Shown here: positions 5,819 through 10,962 of the stretch, piece after piece
Layout: every line of letters begins with the position of its first letter
Position numbering within the stretch: the stretch's first letter is position 1
From: CAZVPF01 sp964628195
GTDB lineage: Bacteria > Planctomycetota > Phycisphaerae > Sedimentisphaerales > Anaerohalosphaeraceae
NCBI GenBank assembly: GCA_964628195.1
Contig: CAZVPF010000072.1
Span: 1-10,962 of the forward strand
Length of the DNA: 10,962 nt
Direction of reading: 5' to 3'
Program-made: the position numbers and the translations under genes
Notes under the pieces: model-generated
Databases searched by the model: none
What the model was told of the DNA's origin: nothing
The model's input: the letters and a program-made list of their open reading frames with translations, nothing else

Positions 5819-6078
5819 TCACTATTATTTAACGGTCAAATCTGAAAATATTGCTTCCGCAAGTAAAGTTATTAATGAAATGCTTAAAAAAGCTAAATCA
5901 GGACTGACGCAAAAGTGACGCAAATGGCGTTTTGAGAGTTGGAAAAAAAGCAAAGCCTCGTAAGCTATTACCTTACAATGCTTTACAAAGCGAGGCCGAA
6001 GAAACTCGAACCCTCAACCTTCGGATCGAAAGGGGGAAGCCTGGTTTTTGTAATTGTAGAGCGGTTATAGAGTTATGA
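5799..6078 (+). pseudogene. Remnant of tyrosine recombinase/integrase C-terminus plus tRNA-like attachment scar
   Basis: On the plus strand, HTTRHYYLTVKSENIASAS resembles the end of a tyrosine integrase, with the catalytic Tyr in the HYY block, followed by a helical tail ending in a TGA at 5916-5918. The adjacent frame then stays open to TGA 6076-6078 through SEAEETRTLNLRIERGKPG, the kind of tail produced when a reading frame runs antisense into a tRNA 3' half: its reverse complement holds GGGTTCGAGT, a T-arm-like motif. Upstream catalytic parts (Arg, His-x-x-Arg) are absent, so this is a 5'-truncated pseudogene. Local hairpins include GCCTCG/CGAGGC (5955-5960 with 5991-5996) and CCGAAG/CTTCGG around 5996-6025. 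The family call rests on a short segment and is tentative; the association with Planctomycetota is from memory of similar integrase ends. Confidence 0.42.
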
Positions 6079-6190
6079 AAGATTTGAAAATCGGCATTGA
6101 CAAGGAACCTTGACAGAATACGCGCACTTCAACGAACCTCGGCGAACTGTAATGCCGCCCTGCCGTGCATTGCTTTATAAGTCCTGTATT
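6079..6190. other. Non-coding spacer downstream of the PA14 lipoprotein gene
   Basis: I see no gene here. The short inverted repeat CAAGG-AA-CCTTG (6101-6112) has too small a loop and no T-run, so it is not a convincing terminator. AATGC/GCATT (around 6151-6171) is weak. TTGACA occurs twice on the plus strand (6097 and 6110) without a matching -10 or a downstream plus-strand gene. With 5642-6078 this completes the gene-free interval of about 550 bases between the two operons. Confidence 0.5.
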
Positions 6191-8503
6191 TCAAATCTGC
6201 GGGGGATATTCATTGTTTTTTTCATTAAAATAATACAGCATGTCAGTTTTAATGACTTCGTATGCGGGTATGTCTTGGTATTTGAAGTACAACAAAAACG
6301 GCGCTCTCGGATGTCCCGAAGTTGTGCCGTCAAATACATACCTTATTCTTATTTTGTGAAGCCCCTTTTCCAGCCCGATCTCACTGCCCACAGTGCCGAG
6401 TTGTCGCAGCTTATGGTCGCGGTTATTGAGAACCGCTTTGCCTGAAACTTCAATTTTACAGTAGTCCTTACTTCGCAGCATGAAAGTATATATACTTTGG
6501 TGAGGTACGGATAAATATCCTTCAAATATAACGGCATGATTCTTTTCGGGGTTTTCTCGCTGATTAAGGTTAAGTGATGAAACACTGCCGGTCTTTACCG
6601 GTTCCAGGTTTTCTATTTCCTGATCCACTGAGGTTATATCCTCATAGTATTTGTACATAAGCCCGTTTTGCCTGTTTGTGACATCTTCTGCTTTGTGGCA
6701 TTTTATTCTATTAAAGTTAAGGGATAAACTTTCCTTGCTTGCACGGCCTTCTTTAAAGCATTTTGCGACTAAATTGGTATCACTATCGATTGTAAGGGGG
6801 CCCTGGTAAACAGTTGATCTTTTATCGGGCATTGTACCGTCTTTAGTGAATCTTATGACCGTATTCTTATCAAGGGCAGCGAGTTCAAGCGTGGTTTCAT
6901 CCATAAAGCCTGTTCGGAGGGGCTTAACCGCTACCGGGGCGCTCAGGAAGCTTTTTTCAGCCGCAGGTTCCACTTTAAGTATGCCCCAGGGATTAACGAT
7001 CGGGACAACAATGCAGCTGCTTGTATTTTTGGAAATAACCTTACCCTTGCTTCCGGGGGAATAGAAAGTGACCTTCATGTTCCTTCCTGGAAAAAACCTG
7101 TTGGGGTTTATGTTTAAAGCAAAAGCTTTGGGCTGGCTACGCCAGTCAACGCAGTGAATTATTACCGGGGCATCCACCTGATTTGGTTTTGCCCTGACCG
7201 CAACAAGTATATCGTCATTTTCCGGAACAACCGGAGGGAAGTTGTCCCACCTGTTATCTACGAGGCCTGCACCGACAACGCAGGCATCTTCATATCCCTC
7301 GAAAAGGTCCTGGTTGTTTCTTATGAACATGTATAAATCGGAGAAATCTTCCGAGCGGGCGAACAGGCGAGGTATTTGATAGGCCATGTAAACATCCCAG
7401 GGCACTATAAGATGGTTGCCGAATGCATAAGTTGTTGCCAGCACTTTGCGGTAAAAAGGCACATCGTATGCCTTGAGTGTCCATACCTGTGTTTTATTTC
7501 GCTCCAATGCCTCCGAAGCAACCTTGTAAAGATAAACCGGGCTTGCTTCAAATGAATTAAGCTCTCCTATGCCGAAATCAAAGCTGTCATATATGGCTTT
7601 GAATCTCTCGTGACTCCACCGGTGAGCGTTGGCGGAAAGGGGGATGTCATTGCCTGCATAAACATCCATTTGTCGTTTTATATCATAATAGTAGGCAGCT
7701 GTGGCTTCTACCTGGAAGTCAACAAAGAAATCATGCAGAGAAGAGGGAGGCTCAGCATTCGGCTGTGAATTACGATATTCACGGTAGTTGAAATCGTCAA
7801 GGTTATTTATGTTCCACAACTCTAACTGTTCCGGCCTGGCATTTTTCTTTAACCATTTTCTGAATCCTTCCATGCAATACTTACAATAACAGGATTCGTA
7901 ATAAAGTGAGACACGGGCGTTCATCCATATATCATCGGTCTGGACAGCGTCGGCGCCGCCTTTTTCTACATAATATTTTAACCATCGTGAAACAACTTCT
8001 CGAAACGCCGGGTGGTTGGCACAGCCGAGATGAGCAATATGCGGCAGGTTCCATTTGGAACCGGCTGGTTGACCATGATAAGTTTTAATCCGTCCCTCGT
8101 TGTAAGTTTCCTCCTCCTGTTCCGGATAGTCGGAAATGCCGGGGTGTATGGCTACTCCAAAGGATTTACAGCCGAGTTTCCGGAATTTTTCAATATAGTC
8201 TCGGCCTTTGGTGTTATAGCACCAGACAATGCGATTGGCGCCGAATTCTTCGTATACTTCAAACGGATCATATTCGGGTTCATTTTGCAGAGGTCTTGAC
8301 CACCTTGTGCTGAAGCAGACGTCACTGTAAGCCGGCGCCCCGACCGGCATCGTACGGGGAAGCGCTGCGCTACTTACGGTCAAATACTCTTCCAGGCCGG
8401 AGTTTTCAACGGTCTTCTCACCACAACCGGCGATAATAATTATGAACAAAGACAAAAGACTAAAAAATTTAACAAATCTTCTCACTGTAAAGTCCTTAAG
8501 CAT
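6191..8503 (-). CDS. Lipoprotein with glycosidase-like TIM barrel, chitobiase-like and PA14 domains
   Basis: The protein has 770 residues. An N-terminal signal peptide with lipobox Ile-Ala-Gly-Cys (Cys27) predicts a surface or periplasmic lipoprotein. Residues about 55-400 look like a (beta/alpha)8 glycoside-hydrolase-like barrel: AVQTDDIW (186-193) and the Cys-pair segment CYCKYCMEGFRKWL (205-218) resemble uncharacterised GH-like proteins; candidate acids are Asp190, Asp191 and Glu314, but no family is certain. Residues about 430-505 resemble a beta-sandwich. Residues 535-598 (IRFTKDGTMPDKRSTVYQGP) form a chitobiase C-terminal/FN3-associated domain. Residues about 612-745 form a PA14 carbohydrate-binding domain (GLMYKYYE, then FEGYLSVPHQSIYTF). 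The start overlaps the sulfatase stop by eight bases (ATGCTTAA), so the two are translationally coupled. A role in binding and cutting a sulfated glycan is inference from the context. Confidence 0.82.
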   Translation of the reverse strand: MLKDFTVRRFVKFFSLLSLFIIIIAGCGEKTVENSGLEEYLTVSSAALPRTMPVGAPAYSDVCFSTRWSRPLQNEPEYDPFEVYEEFGANRIVWCYNTKGRDYIEKFRKLGCKSFGVAIHPGISDYPEQEEETYNEGRIKTYHGQPAGSKWNLPHIAHLGCANHPAFREVVSRWLKYYVEKGGADAVQTDDIWMNARVSLYYESCYCKYCMEGFRKWLKKNARPEQLELWNINNLDDFNYREYRNSQPNAEPPSSLHDFFVDFQVEATAAYYYDIKRQMDVYAGNDIPLSANAHRWSHERFKAIYDSFDFGIGELNSFEASPVYLYKVASEALERNKTQVWTLKAYDVPFYRKVLATTYAFGNHLIVPWDVYMAYQIPRLFARSEDFSDLYMFIRNNQDLFEGYEDACVVGAGLVDNRWDNFPPVVPENDDILVAVRAKPNQVDAPVIIHCVDWRSQPKAFALNINPNRFFPGRNMKVTFYSPGSKGKVISKNTSSCIVVPIVNPWGILKVEPAAEKSFLSAPVAVKPLRTGFMDETTLELAALDKNTVIRFTKDGTMPDKRSTVYQGPLTIDSDTNLVAKCFKEGRASKESLSLNFNRIKCHKAEDVTNRQNGLMYKYYEDITSVDQEIENLEPVKTGSVSSLNLNQRENPEKNHAVIFEGYLSVPHQSIYTFMLRSKDYCKIEVSGKAVLNNRDHKLRQLGTVGSEIGLEKGLHKIRIRYVFDGTTSGHPRAPFLLYFKYQDIPAYEVIKTDMLYYFNEKNNEYPPQI

Positions 8504-10691
8504 TCATTTCTTTCAGTAAATTTTCACAAACAGCTTTTATGTAATAAGTCGTATCACGGTTAAGATAAAAATAATCATCGTCAGTGACCGACTTTACCTC
8601 TTCGAGCAGCGGCAAAGCTTTGGTGCCGAGTCTCTTTAAAGACCAAGCCGCCCACAATCTTTCGGTTCCAATTCCGTTATTAAGATAATGTTTCAACACG
8701 TTAAGCCCATGTTTATCTAAATTAAGATCAGTTACCGCTTCTGCGGCGACTATACGAACTGACGGGCAGCTGTCATTAAGCATTTCGACAAGCCTTGAAC
8801 TTACAGGTTCGCACACAGCTACTGTCGGTACCCTGTGGTGGAAATGAATAACTGCCCAGTATCGGGCCGATCCGTACTTGTCATTTAATGCTTCGAGCCA
8901 TTTTGACTTATTATACCCAGCGTCGATTTCAAGCGATTTAACTTCTATAAGCCTTTTGATCTGCGAGGCGGATATTTCCTCTGCCCAGTGACTATAGGGG
9001 ATATTTGCAGGCTGAGCAGTGATATCCGGAGATTGAATTTCATATACCACTTCTTCGCTATCCTCAAAACCAGGCCTTACCGCTATAGCTTCAAGTACCT
9101 GGCCTGTTTTTAGAATGATCGGTGCATAATATAGCTGCTGCCTGGGTTTATCTTCAGCATCGCCGCTATCGATAACATACACAATAGACGCCCCGTCAAG
9201 TTCACATTCAAGTTTTACCGCTTCCTGGTCTTCCCTGGCTCTTATACTTCGAACTCCGGGTGAGGGAACTTTGAGCCAAATGTCCCCGGGGCGTTTAAGG
9301 CGATCAAATTCCGGTTCTGGTATAAGGCCGACGTCACTTATCTCCAGCATCCAGCTATGCAGCTTATTTCGTAAATGTTGAAGTTTATTTTTAAGTGAAG
9401 GCTCAAAGGCAAGGTTATTCACTTCATGGGGGTCTTTCTTAGTGTCATAGAGTTCTTCAATGTAGCGGGGGTGCTTGAAATACTGTTTCTGCGGCCCCTT
9501 AAGTTTCCCAAATTCATGAAGCCTTCGCATTTCCTGCATAGTCGGCATCGCATTCATATATTTAACGTCAACGGAATAAGGAATATGCGGCATAAAGTTG
9601 CGTATATAACGGTACCTGCCGTCAAAGACCATACGAACAATATCCTGTGCTTCATCGATCCGGTCCCTGGCACCGTAAATATATTTTCGCGGCTTTGCAG
9701 GATTTATGCCCGCAAAAGCCCGGCCCTGCATATGTGATGGTGAATTGACACCTGCCAACGAAAGAACCGTCGGGCCAAAATCTATAGAACTTATCATGGC
9801 GTCGACTGTTTGCTGTCCGGCATTGTTTACTTTAGTATCAAGACCCGCCAGGTGCCTGTACTTTGGAGGATAATATATAAGCAGCGGCATGCGTGTGCTC
9901 GAATCGTAAAGCCATCTTTTACATCTCGGCAGCCCCCTACCGTGGTCACCCCATACCCAAACGATAGTATCGTCATGTAAACCGTCGCATTTTAACTGTT
10001 CCAGCAAATCCCTGAATTGCTTATCAAAGGTGGTTATATTATCAGCATAACATGCAATATCATTTCTTACAACTGGTGTATCCGGGTAATAAGGTGGAAC
10101 TTTTGCCCGCTTTGGGTTATGAAGTTCAGCCTTTCGGCCTGGAGGCCGGCGAATACGTCCTTCATGGGTTGTAAGATAATTGAAGACACTGAAAAAAGGC
10201 TTTCCGACGGGGCGGTTTCGCCAATGGGCCGTATCGCTACTGTCATCCCAGGCGCTTGCAGGGGTATTGAACTGGTAATCGGTCTTGCTGTTGTTGCTGC
10301 AATAGTAACCTGACTGCCTGAGGTATTCAGTAAAGCATTTGACACTAGCAGGCGGAACTCCGTCACATCGCATCGGACATGTACCAATAGAGTTTGCGTA
10401 CATCCCGGTAATAATGCCCGAACGAACCGGTGAGCATACGCCGGCGCTGGTAAAGGCATTATCGAATCTTACAGCCTGTTTTGCAAAAGCGTCAATATTG
10501 GGAGTGATGGCGTAATCATCACCGTAACAGCCGAGATCCGGACTTATATCCTCAGCGCTTATCCACAGTATATTCGGCCTTTCGACAGTAACCTTTCGAG
10601 CCAGTTCTTTGTGCCCCGGAGAACATGCCTGTATGGCAATCAAAGATGTTAAACTACCGCAACTTAACTTAATTAACTGTCGTCTGTTCAT
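8496..10691 (-). CDS. Sulfatase (type I, formylglycine) with chitobiase-like domain and HEAT repeats
   Basis: The protein has 731 residues. MNRRQLIK is a Tat-like n-region, followed by a hydrophobic core and Cys23, so it is exported and possibly lipidated, though Gln at -2 makes the lipobox weak. The sulfatase domain covers about 38-455: PNILWISAEDISPDLGCYGD, the formylglycine motif Cys86-Ser-Pro-Val-Arg90, and WGDHGRG with metal-binding Asp249 and His250. ELYDTKKDPHEVNNLA marks the usual C-terminal end. The overall pattern (mR...NNSKTDY) resembles N-sulfoglucosamine sulfohydrolase-like sulfatases; the substrate is unproven. Beyond the normal end come a chitobiase-like/FN3-associated domain (about 485-553) and HEAT-like repeats (about 600-725, e.g. 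SVRIVAAEAV and LWAAWSLKRLG). The gene lies 22 bases after another sulfatase. A maturing enzyme (FGE or anSME) must be elsewhere in the genome. Confidence 0.92.
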   Translation of the reverse strand: MNRRQLIKLSCGSLTSLIAIQACSPGHKELARKVTVERPNILWISAEDISPDLGCYGDDYAITPNIDAFAKQAVRFDNAFTSAGVCSPVRSGIITGMYANSIGTCPMRCDGVPPASVKCFTEYLRQSGYYCSNNSKTDYQFNTPASAWDDSSDTAHWRNRPVGKPFFSVFNYLTTHEGRIRRPPGRKAELHNPKRAKVPPYYPDTPVVRNDIACYADNITTFDKQFRDLLEQLKCDGLHDDTIVWVWGDHGRGLPRCKRWLYDSSTRMPLLIYYPPKYRHLAGLDTKVNNAGQQTVDAMISSIDFGPTVLSLAGVNSPSHMQGRAFAGINPAKPRKYIYGARDRIDEAQDIVRMVFDGRYRYIRNFMPHIPYSVDVKYMNAMPTMQEMRRLHEFGKLKGPQKQYFKHPRYIEELYDTKKDPHEVNNLAFEPSLKNKLQHLRNKLHSWMLEISDVGLIPEPEFDRLKRPGDIWLKVPSPGVRSIRAREDQEAVKLECELDGASIVYVIDSGDAEDKPRQQLYYAPIILKTGQVLEAIAVRPGFEDSEEVVYEIQSPDITAQPANIPYSHWAEEISASQIKRLIEVKSLEIDAGYNKSKWLEALNDKYGSARYWAVIHFHHRVPTVAVCEPVSSRLVEMLNDSCPSVRIVAAEAVTDLNLDKHGLNVLKHYLNNGIGTERLWAAWSLKRLGTKALPLLEEVKSVTDDDYFYLNRDTTYYIKAVCENLLKEMNA

Positions 10692-10713
10692 TCGTTCAAA
10701 TTCTTTGTCTCTA

Positions 10714-10962
10714 TCATACCATTGCTTTTAAGTAATAAGTCAGGGCGTGAAAGTTACTGTCCCCGGTTTCTTTCATCCACTGCAGCATTTTATGTCTCAT
10801 AATTTCCAGTTCTTCCTTATATGCCGGATCCTTGACAAGATTGTTTAGCGAATGCGGATCTTTTGTGTAGTCGTACAGTTCTTCCGGAGGACGATGGTAA
10901 TAAAACTCAACCCGCCTGGCCAGCTCCGGATCCTGATCGGCGAACTCTTCCATTATATAAAT
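10714..10962 (-). CDS. Sulfatase, C-terminal part (cut by window edge)
   Basis: The last 82 or so codons of a second sulfatase are visible, and the frame is still open at the right edge (Ile-Tyr-Ile before the Met at 10953), so the internal Met is not the start. The stretch RPPEELYDYTKDPHSLNNL, followed by a helical KEELEIMRHKMLQWMKETGD, is the standard C-terminal end of type I sulfatases; it parallels IEELYDTKKDPHEVNNLA in the downstream sulfatase. Unlike that neighbour it stops normally, without chitobiase-like or HEAT extensions. The catalytic region lies outside the window. It is separated from the next gene by only 22 bases, so the two share a transcript. Confidence 0.88.
   Translation of the reverse strand: MYIMEEFADQDPELARRVEFYYHRPPEELYDYTKDPHSLNNLVKDPAYKEELEIMRHKMLQWMKETGDSNFHALTYYLKAMV

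Noticed and set aside
5955..6040. Possible complete tRNA gene on either strand
   Set aside because: There is a T-arm-like motif (minus strand GGGTTCGAGT) and several short stems, but no consistent acceptor stem, a 6-base anticodon-type loop and a G-U-rich T stem. It fits a degraded attachment scar better.
6101..6112. CAAGGAACCTTG as a terminator for the lipoprotein operon
   Set aside because: The loop would be two bases and no T-run follows on either strand.
6097..6115. Two TTGACA -35-like hexamers on the plus strand
   Set aside because: No -10 box at the proper distance and no plus-strand gene downstream.
1..10962. CRISPR array or defence system
   Set aside because: No regularly spaced repeats and no defence-related motifs were seen on either strand.

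Overview
The window looks like an accessory carbohydrate- and sulfate-ester-degradation region from a Planctomycetota-like bacterium (Phycisphaerae/Sedimentisphaera-type is my best guess). I base this on the gene families and architectures: two tandem secreted sulfatases, one with an added chitobiase-like domain and HEAT repeats; a PA14-bearing lipoprotein; Tat-exported FAD-dependent oxidoreductases; a UroD-like protein; a GH57-type enzyme; and a remnant resembling the C-terminus of a tyrosine integrase. No rRNA, complete tRNA or housekeeping gene is present, so the taxonomy is inference. All intact genes lie on the minus strand, so transcription runs from right to left.

Region A (10962 down to 6191) is one tight transcription unit. 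It holds the 3' end of a sulfatase cut by the window edge, then after 22 bases a complete sulfatase with a CSPVR active-site motif, then (8-base overlap) a large lipoprotein with a TIM-barrel-like glycosidase region followed by chitobiase-like and PA14 domains. These three probably act at the cell envelope on a sulfated glycan.

Region B (about 6190 to 5642) has no intact gene. It contains the apparent scar of an old mobile element: a 5'-truncated tyrosine-recombinase C-terminus on the plus strand running into sequence that resembles an antisense tRNA T-arm, and an overlapping zinc-ribbon fragment on the minus strand. The promoter and ribosome binding site of the next operon lie at its left edge.

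Region C (5641 down to 1) is a second operon: GH57-type enzyme (GTG start), UroD-family protein, Tat-exported FAD-dependent oxidoreductase, and a nitrilase-superfamily lipoprotein that overlaps the oxidoreductase by 4 bases. Four bases after the nitrilase stop, behind a good Shine-Dalgarno sequence, a fifth gene starts as Met-Asn-Arg-Arg and is broken at once by a small IS200-type element. On the far side of the element, at the left edge of the window, the reading frame continues as Asp-Phe-Ala-Val-Arg-Thr-Ala-Ala-Ala. Joined, the halves make a normal Tat signal peptide (MNRRDF...), so the element appears to have inserted into the signal peptide of a fifth exported protein. The transposase of the element is itself frameshifted next to its HUH motif.

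The most interesting points are the IS-split fifth gene, the unusual GH57/UroD/oxidoreductase/nitrilase operon with substrate unknown, and the integrase scar between two functionally related clusters.
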